From: Verrucomicrobiota bacterium
GTDB taxonomy: Bacteria > Verrucomicrobiota > Verrucomicrobiia > Limisphaerales > UBA1100
Direction of reading: 5' to 3'
NCBI GenBank assembly: GCA_030747505.1
Contig: JASLKQ010000007.1
Span: 1-59,541 of the forward strand
DNA: 59,541 nucleotides
Shown: positions 45,367-55,268 of the stretch, piece after piece
How the letters are laid out: the number at the start of each line of letters is the position of its first letter
Numbering within the stretch: the stretch's first letter is position 1
Program-made: the position numbers and the translations under genes
The notes under the pieces: model-generated
What the model saw: the letters and a program-made list of their open reading frames with translations, nothing else
Told to the model about the DNA's origin: nothing
Database searches by the model: none

Positions 45367-47925
45367 CTACGGATGGGTTACTGCTAAAACATAGTTTTCT
45401 GAAGAAAGGTACTTTTGAGCCACTTCCTTCACTTTCAACGTAGTCAGCTCCATTATTCTCTCCTCATCTTCCTCACTGGAATCATAACCCAGCCCGTATA
45501 ACTCATCCAATCCTGAAGCCATCGCCAGCCCACCCAAATCTTGCCGACTAATTTTACGCTGCCCCATCATCTTTGACTTGGCCCGTCCGAGCTCTTCCTC
45601 ACTCAGGCCTTTATCACATAATTTTGCAGCTTCAGAAAGGAGTTCTTTTTCAACTTGCGCAAGCTGCTCAGGTGAAGTTCCTGCGTAAAAGGCAAAGGAG
45701 CCAGGTGTCAGGCCAGGCTGACTTTGGGCCCCAACATAATAGGCCAACCCCAGCTCCTCACGTATTCGCATAAAGAGTCGACTGCCCAAATCACTGCACG
45801 CTTCACTTAAGAGCTCTAAGGCGTAACGGTCTGCATCAAAAAATGTAGTTCCCCGATATGCCAATACCGCGACAGCCTGCTCCTTGTCAGCCTGAACAGC
45901 AACCCTTCTATTGCCATTGGCCCCCGGCATCAGATTTGGAACCTTTATTTTGCCACCAGATTTCCAAAGCCCAAAGGCGCACTCTAATTTGGCACGGATC
46001 TCAGATTCTTTAATGTCTCCAAAGATGGAAATCACTGTATTATTGGGAACAGACAGCTCCCCGTAATAAGCTCTCAAATCCTCGACACGAATTCCAGCCA
46101 CCGATTCCTCTGTTCCCAGTGAGTCCAACCCATAACCATGTGCTCCAAATAGATTTTCGCGCATTAGACGAAATGTCTTTTGAAGCAACTTATCATTTTG
46201 AGCTTTTATCGCCGCCAACTGAACAGATCTTTGCCTCTCCAATGCCTCGAGCGGAAATGATGGGTTTAAAATTACATCAGCCATTAACTCCAATCCCAGA
46301 GCGGAATCATCACTCATCACCTCAACTGAAACGCCAAAGGAATTATTTCCCCCATAAGCATCTATCCCGCCTCCAACACTTTCAATTTCCTCGGCAATCT
46401 GTTGTCCGGTACGACTTGATGTCCCTTTAACCAGCAGTTTAGCCATTAATTGCGTAATTCCGTTATTACCCATTTTTTCAGCCAACACTCCGCCTTGAAA
46501 AACCGTCCGCATCTGTATGAAGGGAAGACGATGGTCTTCCTTGAACAACAGTTTCAACCCGTTGGGAAATTCAATTTTATGTATTGGTTCACTTTTATAG
46601 CTCATCCTGGATCCAATCCCTGAAGGAGCGACTCCTTCTGGAACCAAAGCATAAAGCGTGCGATTTTTAGGCTGGAGATAATCGCAAGCCACGCGCCTAA
46701 CATCTTCTGGAGAAACTTCTTTTACTGCCTCGAGATATCGATCCGTAAAATCCAAATCATTCACCGAAATCCATGAGTCCCCAAGGTTTTGCGCCTGGCC
46801 TTCCATTGTTTTACGCGTGGCCAAAGTCGAGGAAACAAACTGTTTAACCACTTTCCCGAGTTCTTCCGGGCTCACAAGCTCTGACTTCAGTTTGTCCAAT
46901 TCCTCCAGCAGGGCTGCACATGCATCATCAAATTTATCCGGGTTAACTATTGCACTCATTCCGAAAAGCCCGTTCTCAGCCGGAGTATAAGTCCAGGCAT
47001 CAGCTGAGTTCACCACCCCCTTGCTCTCTCGAACATTCTGGTACAAGCGACTACTCCGGCCACTTCCCAACAATGTAGCCATAACATCCAGTGCCGGTAA
47101 ATCCGGGTGACGCACGTCAGGCACATGCCATGAGTAATGTAAATGACTCAACTGTGTTGATGTCTCCTCAATCACTTCACGACTGGAAGTTTGACGGGGT
47201 TCAGAAGGAATCAACCGAGGACATGCCGGTTTGTTTTTATTGGCTGCATACGCATCTGAAACCTGTTGAATCACCTCGTCAGTTTCCACATCTCCGACAA
47301 TGGTATAGAAGATATTGGCAGGAATATAGCGACTCCGATAGTATCCCACGATGTCCTCGCGCCTTAATTCTTCAAAAATATCCGGGTACCCAATGACCGT
47401 GTACCGATATGGACTAACGGTATAGGCGATTTCGAAAAGCCTTCGACTTGCCCGGCGCCCTGGATCGTCATTGCCCATATCGATTTCCCTCCGGATCACG
47501 TCCAGCTCCTTCTTCAGCTCCCCTTCAGGCAGCGTGGCGTGCTGCATAATGTCACATAAAATATCGATCGCTACCTTTGCCCCGGTATTGGGCACATCAA
47601 TATAATAGACCGTACGATCAAAAGAGGTGTAGGCGTTCATGTATCCGCCAGCTTCCTGCACTTCCTGATCAATTCGACCCACCCCTCGCGACTCAGTACC
47701 TTTAAAGAGCATATGTTCCAGGATATGGGAGAGCCCCGCTCCCAACCATTCCCCCTCATGGATACTCCCGGTCCGCGCCCAAGCCTGAACCGAAACCACA
47801 GGTGCACTGTGATCTTCCCTAACGATAATGGTGAGCCCATTGTCCAGCGTCACCAAACGTGTATCTCCCGCAGCATTAAGTCGGGTAAAAGAATTAGATG
47901 AACCAGCAACCATAGACCTCTTCAA
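45367..47925 (-). CDS. M16-family zinc peptidase (two-domain)
   Basis: An 852-residue protein made of two M16 halves. The N-terminal half is active in form: the inverted zinc motif HILEH at 67-71 (GLSHILEHMLFKG), then a downstream Glu in LKKELDVIRREIDM. The C-terminal half (from about 440, KIEFPNGLKLLFKEDHRLP) lacks the zinc motif and holds the Arg/Tyr substrate-binding pair (GLAYYVGAQSQPG), as in processing peptidases. No signal peptide is seen. It follows the Minf_1886 gene by 32 nt. The role is probably degradation of peptides or processing of small proteins. Confidence 0.92.
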   Translation of the reverse strand: MKRSMVAGSSNSFTRLNAAGDTRLVTLDNGLTIIVREDHSAPVVSVQAWARTGSIHEGEWLGAGLSHILEHMLFKGTESRGVGRIDQEVQEAGGYMNAYTSFDRTVYYIDVPNTGAKVAIDILCDIMQHATLPEGELKKELDVIRREIDMGNDDPGRRASRRLFEIAYTVSPYRYTVIGYPDIFEELRREDIVGYYRSRYIPANIFYTIVGDVETDEVIQQVSDAYAANKNKPACPRLIPSEPRQTSSREVIEETSTQLSHLHYSWHVPDVRHPDLPALDVMATLLGSGRSSRLYQNVRESKGVVNSADAWTYTPAENGLFGMSAIVNPDKFDDACAALLEELDKLKSELVSPEELGKVVKQFVSSTLATRKTMEGQAQNLGDSWISVNDLDFTDRYLEAVKEVSPEDVRRVACDYLQPKNRTLYALVPEGVAPSGIGSRMSYKSEPIHKIEFPNGLKLLFKEDHRLPFIQMRTVFQGGVLAEKMGNNGITQLMAKLLVKGTSSRTGQQIAEEIESVGGGIDAYGGNNSFGVSVEVMSDDSALGLELMADVILNPSFPLEALERQRSVQLAAIKAQNDKLLQKTFRLMRENLFGAHGYGLDSLGTEESVAGIRVEDLRAYYGELSVPNNTVISIFGDIKESEIRAKLECAFGLWKSGGKIKVPNLMPGANGNRRVAVQADKEQAVAVLAYRGTTFFDADRYALELLSEACSDLGSRLFMRIREELGLAYYVGAQSQPGLTPGSFAFYAGTSPEQLAQVEKELLSEAAKLCDKGLSEEELGRAKSKMMGQRKISRQDLGGLAMASGLDELYGLGYDSSEEDEERIMELTTLKVKEVAQKYLSSENYVLAVTHP

Positions 47926-47957
47926 CTTAACGGGACAACAAAAGCGCGACCAGCCTA

Positions 47958-48452
47958 TTACTTATCAGACGCTTCAGGCTCAGGAAGATGTCCGGACCGA
48001 TCAGGATTTTCATCTGATACCGGGGTAATATTACGTGACCCTGACACAGAGGATTCATCAGGAGAACGCGGCGGCAGGAACGGCTTTTGAAAGACATCTT
48101 CGAAATCATATCCTCCCTTAAAATCGTCACGAGAGTCCTTGTCGGTTTTTGCCAATAATTCATATTCCACCATGTTGAAGACAATTTCACCAAAATCTTC
48201 GCAACGGTGTATCCCCCACTCTCCAAGCACCACCAAGGCCATTGGCCCATACTGCTCCAAGGCATACGCGCGCATCCCTTCCAAGAGTTCCTGACCGGAG
48301 ATATGGCGTGCGACCACTGTTTCCTTTTGTGATATGGACTGCTGCGTATACCCCAACCCCTCACGAACAAAATAATACGCAGCATGTTGATATCTTGAGT
48401 CAGCTGCGACAATTATATCCAACACTTCTTCGTATGTTTGCTCTTCTATCAT
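47958..48452 (-). CDS. Minf_1886-family protein
   Basis: A 164-residue protein of the Minf_1886 family, known from Verrucomicrobia and Planctomycetes and of unknown function. Typical segments: YEEVLDIIVAADSRYQHAAY, FVREGLGYTQ, HISGQELLEGMRAYALEQYG, ALVVLGEWGIHRCEDFGEIV, FNMVEYELLAKTDKDSRDDF and GGYDFEDVFQKPF. It contains no signal peptide. The C-terminal 40 residues are low-complexity. The start ATG shares one base with the stop of the small membrane protein upstream (TAATG). Confidence 0.85.
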   Translation of the reverse strand: MIEEQTYEEVLDIIVAADSRYQHAAYYFVREGLGYTQQSISQKETVVARHISGQELLEGMRAYALEQYGPMALVVLGEWGIHRCEDFGEIVFNMVEYELLAKTDKDSRDDFKGGYDFEDVFQKPFLPPRSPDESSVSGSRNITPVSDENPDRSGHLPEPEASDK

Positions 48453-48604
48453 TAATCTGAGACCAAAGCGGCTTCAGTAGTTGGATTGGCCAACCGCCAC
48501 GTTTTCACTGCAAATCCAGTTGCCAATAGTATCAATACCACAATAAGCACTTTTTGCTCCTGTGGAGTGAGAAACTGCATGGACCAATTTAACAGACCGA
48601 TCAT
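48452..48604 (-). CDS. Small membrane protein of 50 residues
   Basis: A short reading frame on the minus strand between leuS and the Minf_1886 gene. It starts ATG at 48604, overlapping the leuS TGA by 4 nt (ATGA), and its TAA shares a base with the next ATG. The 50 residues have a polar start containing [10 protein letters not shown], one hydrophobic helix [14 protein letters not shown], a KTWRLANP edge and a polar tail. The coupling at both ends and the single clean helix support a real gene. A shorter start at 48580 gives 42 residues. The function is unknown. Confidence 0.6.
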   Translation of the reverse strand: MIGLLNWSMQFLTPQEQKVLIVVLILLATGFAVKTWRLANPTTEAALVSD

Positions 48605-51249
48605 CCAACTGCAATATTCACTAGCTTATTCGGCACCACGATGACTTTCTTTACCTTTTTTTCCACTATAAATTGCTGAATCTTATCGCATTCAAGGGCC
48701 AATCTCTCAATTTCCTCACTTTGCGTCCCGGGCGAAATAATGATATGGCCACGTAATTTTCCGTTTACCTGAACAGGAAATTCGATGGTGTCCTCGACCA
48801 AATATGATTCGTCATACTCGGGCCATGCCTGATAAGTCAAGGTGCCTCCATTTACATTACCCAAACGGAACGCCAAATCCTCTGCCAAATGAGGTGCGAA
48901 GGGATATAATAAATTCAGAAATGGTCTTAACACCTCACGAGGACGTGACTCCCACTTCAAGGCATCATTAACAAATACCATCAGGGCGGAAATAGCCGTA
49001 TTGAAACGCATCCCATCCAGATCCTCGGTTACCTTCTTGATACAGGCATGTAGTGCCTTAAGTTGTTCGTCGTTGGGAGCATCATCGGTAATTGCATCGT
49101 GCAATTTCAAATCAGCGAGCAATGACTCTGCCTGATTAGGTGCAGAGGTAACCGCCTGCTCATAATCCCTGTAACTGCCTTCATCTATAAAGAGCCGCCA
49201 GGCTCGGCCCAGAAAACGATACACACCCTCCACCCCCTTTGTGCTCCAGGGCTTCATCATCTCCAGAGGTCCCATAAACATTTCATACAATCTGAAGGCA
49301 TCCGCCCCATATTCATCAATGACGATATCCGGATTCACCACATTACCCCGACTCTTGCTCATTTTCTGACCATCTTCCCCCAGAATAATACCTTGATTCA
49401 CCAAACGTTGGAATGGTTCAGGGGCAGAAACATACCCAAGATCAAAAAGGACCTTATGCCAAAAACGTGCGTAAAGCAGATGCAACACCGCATGCTCGGT
49501 ACCTCCCACATACAAGTCCACGTTCATCCAGTATTTCTCTGCCTCCTCACTCACGAAACAATCTTCGTTCTCAGCATCGAGGTAGCGAAGGTAATACCAA
49601 CAGCTCCCCGCCCATTGAGGCATGGTGTTGGTCTCGCGAGTGACTCCATCAGGCAAATTGACCCAATCGACCGCTCGGGCCAGCGGCGGTTCCCCGTCTT
49701 CGGTTGGCTTGTAATCAGTTAACTCTGGTGGCAACAAGGGCAAGTCCGATTCATTAATCGCCTCGTGATGACCCCCACGCCACACAATGGGAAAGGGCTC
49801 ACCCCAATAACGTTGCCTGCTAAAGAGCCAGTCGCGGAGTTTAAAATTGATGGTGCGCTTTCCTCGTTTCTTCTCCTCAAGCCAATCGATGATCTTGGTC
49901 TTGGCATCAGGAGTCGGCAAACCATTTAGAAAACCACTCTCCACACTCGTCCCATCGCCAGTAAAACCCAAAGACTCTTCACCACCGGAAGCCTCGACCA
50001 CCACGCGCACAGGCAGTTCAAATTTCTGTGCAAACTCCAAGTCCCGATCATCGTGCGCAGGCACCGCCATAATTGCACCCGTCCCATAGGAGGAAAGCAC
50101 ATAGTCTGCGATCCAAATCGGTATAGATTCCTCATTAACCGGATTGATTGCGTGGGCACCAGTGAATACCCCCGTCTTTTCCTTCGCCAACTCCGTCCGC
50201 TCCAGATCACTTTTCCGGGCAGCATTCGCACGATATTCTTTCACCGCTTCACACTGATCTTCGGTGACCAAGGCATCCACCAACTCATGCTCGGGAGATA
50301 AAACCATGTAAGTTGCCCCAAAGAGCGTATCAGGCCGGGTTGTAAACACCGTGATTTCTTCATTCAACTCTTGGATTCGAAACACAACTTCGGCACCTTC
50401 ACTGCGACCAATCCAGTTTCGCTGCATTTCCTTGAGTGAATCACTCCAGTCAATGGCATCCAAATCATCCAAGAGGCGTTGAGCAAATGAAGTAATGCGC
50501 AGCATCCATTGACGCATTGGCCTGCGAACGACAGGGTGCCCTCCCACTTCACTCTTTCCATCCACCACCTCTTCATTAGCCAACACCGTGCCCAGTTCCG
50601 GACACCAATTCACCGGCGCATGAGACACAAAGGCCAGCCGATGATCATCAATGTACGCGCGTTTGGCCTCCTCTGTCTCGACATCCTCTGGAATATCCAA
50701 AGTATCGATTGGCTCAGCCTTATTGGTAACTGGATTAAACCAGGAATGATAGAGCTTGAGAAAAATCCATTGGCTCCACTTGAAATACCCCGGGTCGGTC
50801 GTATTCACTTCACGACTCCAGTCATAACTGAATCCGAGGCTCTTAATCTGCCGCTTAAAATTTGAGACGTTTTCCTCGGTCGTCTGGCGCGGGTGCTGCC
50901 CGGTCTTGATCGCATATTGTTCAGCCGGCAACCCAAAAGCATCCCAACCCATTGGATGCAGAACATGCTTTCCCTTCATCCGCTGGTAGCGTGCGAGCAT
51001 ATCGGTCGCCGTGTAGCCCTCCGGGTGCCCTACGTGCAGACCAGCCCCAGATGGGTACGGGAACATATCCAGTATGTAATACTTTTCGAGCGATTCAGGC
51101 GCGGCCTGTTCATGCCGAATGGAAAAAGGATGATCCTCTGCAGGCGACTGACCGGGATTGAAGGCACGAAAAGTCTCCTGCTCATCCCAGTGGGCCTGCC
51201 ACTTAGGCTCAATCAAATGAAAAGGATATTGTCGACGCATCTGTGCCAT
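48601..51249 (-). CDS. leuS: Leucine-tRNA ligase
   Basis: An 882-residue class I aminoacyl-tRNA synthetase. The HIGH-type motif is [13 protein letters not shown] near residue 72, followed by [13 protein letters not shown]. The CP1 editing domain spans about 240-430 ([24 protein letters not shown]), and [10 protein letters not shown] is near 625-634. The zinc region and C-terminal anticodon domain follow, ending in [16 protein letters not shown] small insertion with [13 protein letters not shown] at 45-57 sits before the catalytic strand. It is the first gene of the long minus-strand run down to the HAD phosphatase. Confidence 0.97.
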   Translation of the reverse strand: MAQMRRQYPFHLIEPKWQAHWDEQETFRAFNPGQSPAEDHPFSIRHEQAAPESLEKYYILDMFPYPSGAGLHVGHPEGYTATDMLARYQRMKGKHVLHPMGWDAFGLPAEQYAIKTGQHPRQTTEENVSNFKRQIKSLGFSYDWSREVNTTDPGYFKWSQWIFLKLYHSWFNPVTNKAEPIDTLDIPEDVETEEAKRAYIDDHRLAFVSHAPVNWCPELGTVLANEEVVDGKSEVGGHPVVRRPMRQWMLRITSFAQRLLDDLDAIDWSDSLKEMQRNWIGRSEGAEVVFRIQELNEEITVFTTRPDTLFGATYMVLSPEHELVDALVTEDQCEAVKEYRANAARKSDLERTELAKEKTGVFTGAHAINPVNEESIPIWIADYVLSSYGTGAIMAVPAHDDRDLEFAQKFELPVRVVVEASGGEESLGFTGDGTSVESGFLNGLPTPDAKTKIIDWLEEKKRGKRTINFKLRDWLFSRQRYWGEPFPIVWRGGHHEAINESDLPLLPPELTDYKPTEDGEPPLARAVDWVNLPDGVTRETNTMPQWAGSCWYYLRYLDAENEDCFVSEEAEKYWMNVDLYVGGTEHAVLHLLYARFWHKVLFDLGYVSAPEPFQRLVNQGIILGEDGQKMSKSRGNVVNPDIVIDEYGADAFRLYEMFMGPLEMMKPWSTKGVEGVYRFLGRAWRLFIDEGSYRDYEQAVTSAPNQAESLLADLKLHDAITDDAPNDEQLKALHACIKKVTEDLDGMRFNTAISALMVFVNDALKWESRPREVLRPFLNLLYPFAPHLAEDLAFRLGNVNGGTLTYQAWPEYDESYLVEDTIEFPVQVNGKLRGHIIISPGTQSEEIERLALECDKIQQFIVEKKVKKVIVVPNKLVNIAVG

Positions 51250-51370
51250 GGGGCGGGGATAATGGTAAAAACCGACCTCTGCTGCAATGGCCGATTGTCA
51301 GTAACCTAACATTGGCCCTCGAGTCGACTTCAATGACATTACATGTCCCAGCGCTGAGGATTGCTCTGAC

Positions 51371-52108
51371 ATGGAATGGATTAGTACGCCCGAAGCTTGG
51401 ATTGCCCTGCTCACACTCACGGCCCTGGAGATCGTTCTGGGCATCGACAACATCATCTTCATCAGCATCCTTGTTGATCGTCTCCCCGATCACCAACAGA
51501 AAAAAGCCCGTCTTATCGGCCTTGGTCTGGCAATGGTCATGCGCATTCTCCTGCTGCTTTCACTCAGCTGGGTAATGGACCTGAAAGATACGATTTTTGC
51601 AGTCATGAACCATGAAGTTTCGGGGCGTGATTTAATCTTATTGGGGGGCGGTCTATTCTTGATATGGAAATCCACACAGGAAATCCATCACTCACTGACC
51701 GGCAAAAAGGAAGAAGACCAATCAAACACAACAGTAACTTATGGGTCTGTCCTCGCTCAGATTGCCATCTTAGATATTGTGTTCTCGCTGGACTCTGTCA
51801 TCACCGCAGTTGGCATGGCCAAGGATATCCCTGTAATGATCATCGCCATCATCATCGCCGTAGGCGTAATGATGCTGGCGGCGCAATCGATCGGCGAGTT
51901 TGTGGAAAACAACCCCACCATCAAGATGCTCGCCTTGAGTTTTCTGATTTTAGTGGGAACCGCACTCCTCGGTGAGGGCATGCATTTCCACATCCCCAAA
52001 GGCTACATCTATTTCGCCATGGCCTTCGCAGTAGTCGTGGAATTACTGAATTTAAAAATGCGGAAAACCAGCACAGAAACGTTGAAACTGAATCGTAAAA
52101 ACCCTTGA
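51371..52108 (+). CDS. TerC-family membrane protein
   Basis: A 245-residue polytopic protein with about seven membrane helices. The TerC acidic motifs are GIDNIIFISILVDRLP near 25-40 and VFSLDSVITAVGM near 140-152, with ILLGGGLFLIWKSTQEIH between. Family members export manganese during membrane metallation of secreted proteins or confer tellurite resistance in some operons. No other ter genes are near, so Mn(II) handling is the more likely role. A GAGGA lies 13-17 nt before the ATG. NfeD and SPFH genes follow on the same strand. Confidence 0.88.
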   Translation: MEWISTPEAWIALLTLTALEIVLGIDNIIFISILVDRLPDHQQKKARLIGLGLAMVMRILLLLSLSWVMDLKDTIFAVMNHEVSGRDLILLGGGLFLIWKSTQEIHHSLTGKKEEDQSNTTVTYGSVLAQIAILDIVFSLDSVITAVGMAKDIPVMIIAIIIAVGVMMLAAQSIGEFVENNPTIKMLALSFLILVGTALLGEGMHFHIPKGYIYFAMAFAVVVELLNLKMRKTSTETLKLNRKNP

Positions 52109-52150
52109 TTGACTTAATTTGAATAGGGGCCTAACTAGGGGTAGCACAGT

Positions 52151-52594
52151 ATGGAAACTTGGGTAATCTGGATCATTGTCGGGGCAATCTTTGTTATTGC
52201 TGAAATCTTTTCTGCCAGCTTCTTTGCTGGCCCCATCGGATTCGGATGCATTGTGGCTGCCATTCTCGCTGAGCAAGAAGCGACCACAGCAGTTCAGTTC
52301 GCTTCCTTTAGTATAACGACGGTTGTCATGTTGCTTGCGATACGACCGGTTGTCATGAAGATGATGCAGAGCAAATCAGATGATCAGGTAAGTGGAATAG
52401 AAACCTACGTGGGCAAACAAGGTAATATTACTGAGAGGGTCGACCCTCAAGCCGGCACGGGCCGCATCAAAATTGGCGGCGAAAGCTGGCGTGCCATTTC
52501 AGACAAAAATATTGTAATCGAAGAAGAATCCCTGGCCACAGTCGTCCGGATTGAAGGATCCAAGGCCGTGGTCAGTGTAAGTGAAAACCCCTAA
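52151..52594 (+). CDS. NfeD-family membrane protein
   Basis: A 147-residue protein: two to three N-terminal membrane helices (VIWIIVGAIFVIAEIF; GPIGFGCIVAAILA; ASFSITTVVMLLAI) and a C-terminal OB-fold domain (GKQGNITERVDPQAGTGRIK, GESWRAISD, LATVVRIEGSKAVV). NfeD proteins partner SPFH/stomatin proteins, and the next gene, 14 nt downstream, encodes one. The preceding TTGACT at 52109 may be part of a promoter, but its -10 is poor. Confidence 0.9.
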   Translation: METWVIWIIVGAIFVIAEIFSASFFAGPIGFGCIVAAILAEQEATTAVQFASFSITTVVMLLAIRPVVMKMMQSKSDDQVSGIETYVGKQGNITERVDPQAGTGRIKIGGESWRAISDKNIVIEEESLATVVRIEGSKAVVSVSENP

Positions 52595-52608
52595 ACTCAA
52601 AACAAATC

Positions 52609-53634
52609 ATGGAATATTCCCCCACTCCCATCCTCGCCGCTGACCTAACCACTGTGTTGCTGGCCATTACAGCACTATTTGTCATTTCCGGCATCCTAAT
52701 GTGCGTGAAGGTCGTCAAACAGGCCCAGTGCATGGTTATTGAAAAATTTGGAAAATTTAACCGAATCCTTGAAAGCGGCCTGAATATTATTGTCCCAGTC
52801 ATGGACAGTCCACGAGCTATGCAGTGGCGCTATAAAAAGGTGGATATCAGCGGTGTGGAATACGTCATGACTGCCCCGCAAACGACAATTGACCTTCGGG
52901 AACAGGTCTTCGATTTCGCCAAGCAAAACGTGATCACCAGGGATAATGTAACGATCGAGATTGATGCCATGCTCTATTTCCAAATCACGGATGTAAAAGC
53001 GGCAGTTTATGAGATAGCTAACCTGCCTGACGCCATTGAAAAGCTGTGTAAAACCAGCCTGCGTAATGTGGTGGGCAAACTGACCTTGGATGAATGTCTG
53101 ACCTCCCGTGACAAGATCAACTCTGAACTCCTACAGGTGATGGATGACGCCACTGATAAGTGGGGGGTGAAAGTAAATCGGGTTGAACTGAAAGACATCA
53201 CTCCACCGATGGATATCCAGCAAGCCATGGAAAAGCAAATGCGTGCAGAACGTGACCGACGCGCAGCCATCCTGAATGCTGAAGGCGAAAAACAGGCTGC
53301 CATTCTCCAAGCTGAAGGTGTGCGGGAATCTCAAATCAAACAGGCTGAAGGCGAAAAACAAGCCCTGGTTCTTGAAGCTACTGGTCAAGCCGAAGCACGC
53401 ATCAAGGTGGCTGAAGCCGAACGCAACGCAATTCAACTGATACAGGAAAGCTTAAGTGGCACCAAAAGTGATCCTGCCCAATATCTGGTCGCCATCCGTT
53501 ATTTGGAATCCCTTAAGGAGATGACTTCCGGCAAGGATAACAAGGTGGTTTACGTTCCTTACGAGGCCACTGGTGTTCTCGGATCCCTAGGCGGCATCAA
53601 GGATTTATTAAGCGGCATCGGCGGCAAAAATTAA
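52609..53634 (+). CDS. SPFH/stomatin-like protein (QmcA type)
   Basis: A 341-residue protein with one N-terminal membrane helix (TVLLAITALFVISGILMCV) and an SPFH domain: QAQCMVIEKFGKFNRILESG, PRAMQWRYKKVDISG, VEYVMTAPQTTIDLREQVF, QNVITRDNVTIEIDAMLYF, TLDECLTSRDKIN. A long Ala/Glu/Gln coiled coil (about 210-270) and a C-terminal LGSLGGIKDLLSGIG follow. It forms ring-shaped membrane assemblies in bacterial rafts together with NfeD. The stop overlaps the RdgB start (TAATG). Confidence 0.93.
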   Translation: MEYSPTPILAADLTTVLLAITALFVISGILMCVKVVKQAQCMVIEKFGKFNRILESGLNIIVPVMDSPRAMQWRYKKVDISGVEYVMTAPQTTIDLREQVFDFAKQNVITRDNVTIEIDAMLYFQITDVKAAVYEIANLPDAIEKLCKTSLRNVVGKLTLDECLTSRDKINSELLQVMDDATDKWGVKVNRVELKDITPPMDIQQAMEKQMRAERDRRAAILNAEGEKQAAILQAEGVRESQIKQAEGEKQALVLEATGQAEARIKVAEAERNAIQLIQESLSGTKSDPAQYLVAIRYLESLKEMTSGKDNKVVYVPYEATGVLGSLGGIKDLLSGIGGKN

Positions 53635-54263
53635 TGCCATCCCAGATCGTTATTGCCAGTGGCAACAGCCATAAAGCACATGAGATTCAAAGCCTGCTGG
53701 GCAAGGAGTATACTTACCTAACCCTCAAGAGTTTCCCCGAGGCTCCCGAAGTAAAGGAGGATGCTTCCAGCTTCGCCGGCAATGCCGTGAAGAAAGCCCT
53801 CAGTCTGGTCAACTGGCTAAAACAAAATGAGAGCCTCTCCGAAGGCTGGATATTGGCTGATGATTCGGGACTGGAGGTGGATGTACTTAATGGTGATCCG
53901 GGGGTACACAGTGCAAGGTATGCCTCGGAGCAAGGCGCTGAAAACAGCACCGATGAAGCCAACAATGCCCGACTATTGTTGGAACTGGAAGGAAAGGAAG
54001 CGCATCATCGCACTGCCCGTTTCCGGTGTGTCATTGCAATGGCTCAAGCCGGAGAATACTCCCAGCCCCACATCTTTGAAGGATCCTGCGAAGGGCGAAT
54101 CGCCCAATCAGCCACTGGCGAACACGGCTTTGGTTACGACCCCCTTTTTATCCCCAACAATTACAACAATTCCTTTGGCGAACTGGGTCCAGAGATAAAA
54201 AGCGAACTCAGCCATCGTGCAGCCGCACTGCGCCATCTTAAGGATTGGCTGGACAAACTCTAG
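53634..54263 (+). CDS. rdgB: Non-canonical purine NTP pyrophosphatase (RdgB/HAM1)
   Basis: A 209-residue house-cleaning enzyme that hydrolyses ITP, dITP and XTP to monophosphates. Signatures: IVIASGNSHKAHEIQSLL, EDASSFAGNAVKKAL, WILADDSGLEVDVLNGDPGV, HSARYASEQG, RFRCVIAMA, FEGSCEGRIA, GEHGFGYDPLFIP, SFGELGPEIKSELSHRAAAL. Its stop overlaps the DHH gene stop by four bases (CTAG) in a convergent arrangement. Confidence 0.95.
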   Translation: MPSQIVIASGNSHKAHEIQSLLGKEYTYLTLKSFPEAPEVKEDASSFAGNAVKKALSLVNWLKQNESLSEGWILADDSGLEVDVLNGDPGVHSARYASEQGAENSTDEANNARLLLELEGKEAHHRTARFRCVIAMAQAGEYSQPHIFEGSCEGRIAQSATGEHGFGYDPLFIPNNYNNSFGELGPEIKSELSHRAAALRHLKDWLDKL

Positions 54264-55180
54264 GGGTCCAGTAAATCACCAAGATTAGTAATCCCATCCC
54301 CTCCCGGTTTGGGGTTGAGCGTCTTCTTGAGATAACCCACTGCATCAGGGATTCGCTGAATAGTTTTTGGCAACGAAGCCCCACAGGCATTGGGATGCCC
54401 TCCCCCCTGTAACAGCTTGGCAATCGGCAAAGCCTCGCCATTCCGGCTTCGCAGGCTGACGCTGACCGAACGATTAAATGTACTGGCAGTCAGTATAACT
54501 GGATGAGGGGTTATTTCCTCCTCAAGAATACGGTGAACCACGGCATTGGTGTCACCTATCGGGGATTCGACCATCGCCACCGTATCGGAAAGCGACGTAA
54601 GATGTGCCTTGGCAAATTCATAACCCAGCGGATTCTCCACTTCGCGGCGCGTGCGAATAACCTGCAACAAGGGGTGATCTACCAACGATTCCAAATCACC
54701 GTCAACGAGCTTGGCAATATTCCAGAAGAGATACTGTTTAATTAAACTCCCATAATCAATGGATTCAGTGAACTGGGGGTCATCAGTCAGGTACAGATCT
54801 CCAACATTGGTAAAATGCACCAACTGGTCGAGCTTCTCGTTGCCCAGGCCATGTTCCTTGCAAAGCTCGTAACAGAGCAAGGTAGCCGACTTGGAGTGAT
54901 CGAGGATAAGGCGGGCATTTTGAGGCTCATGATCAGTTTGATGATGATCCACGATCAGCCAGTTATCACGATCCATCCGTTTGCAGAAATTCAAGTCACA
55001 CACCCATGCACAGTCCTCACGTAGGGGGCGTTTATCAAAATTGGTATAATTCCATGCCTGCAATTTGGTTTTTTGATTGAACAAATGGTTAGCCAACCGC
55101 TGCAGGAGGTGTCCGGACACAAATCCATCCAGATCACTTTCGTGGGTGATAACCACTTCAGGCTGAGGCAAATCGCTCAT
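54260..55180 (-). CDS. DHH-family phosphoesterase
   Basis: A 306-residue DHH/DHHA1 protein. Metal motifs: VVITHESDLDGFVSGHLL and LIVDHHQTDHEPQN (the DHH box near 93-95), and NVGDLYLTDD. The DHHA1 motif is AKLLQGGGHPNACGASLP. Its size fits the nanoRNase/oligoribonuclease-like or pAp phosphatase branch, but the shape of the N-terminus is unusual enough to leave the substrate open. It is divergent from the SDR operon with an 88-bp gap. Confidence 0.88.
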   Translation of the reverse strand: MSDLPQPEVVITHESDLDGFVSGHLLQRLANHLFNQKTKLQAWNYTNFDKRPLREDCAWVCDLNFCKRMDRDNWLIVDHHQTDHEPQNARLILDHSKSATLLCYELCKEHGLGNEKLDQLVHFTNVGDLYLTDDPQFTESIDYGSLIKQYLFWNIAKLVDGDLESLVDHPLLQVIRTRREVENPLGYEFAKAHLTSLSDTVAMVESPIGDTNAVVHRILEEEITPHPVILTASTFNRSVSVSLRSRNGEALPIAKLLQGGGHPNACGASLPKTIQRIPDAVGYLKKTLNPKPGGDGITNLGDLLDP

Positions 55181-55268
55181 GGGGGCGACACGCTAACTGC
55201 CTGAAGCCTCATCGCCAATAGTTATTTTCTTTTCGGCCTCCGGTTCATCACGCATGCTCTGAGCACTC

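Noticed and set aside
51371-52108. Tellurite-resistance (ter) operon
   Set aside because: Only a TerC-family protein is present. No TerA, B, D or Z homologs are nearby, so a metal-transport role is preferred.
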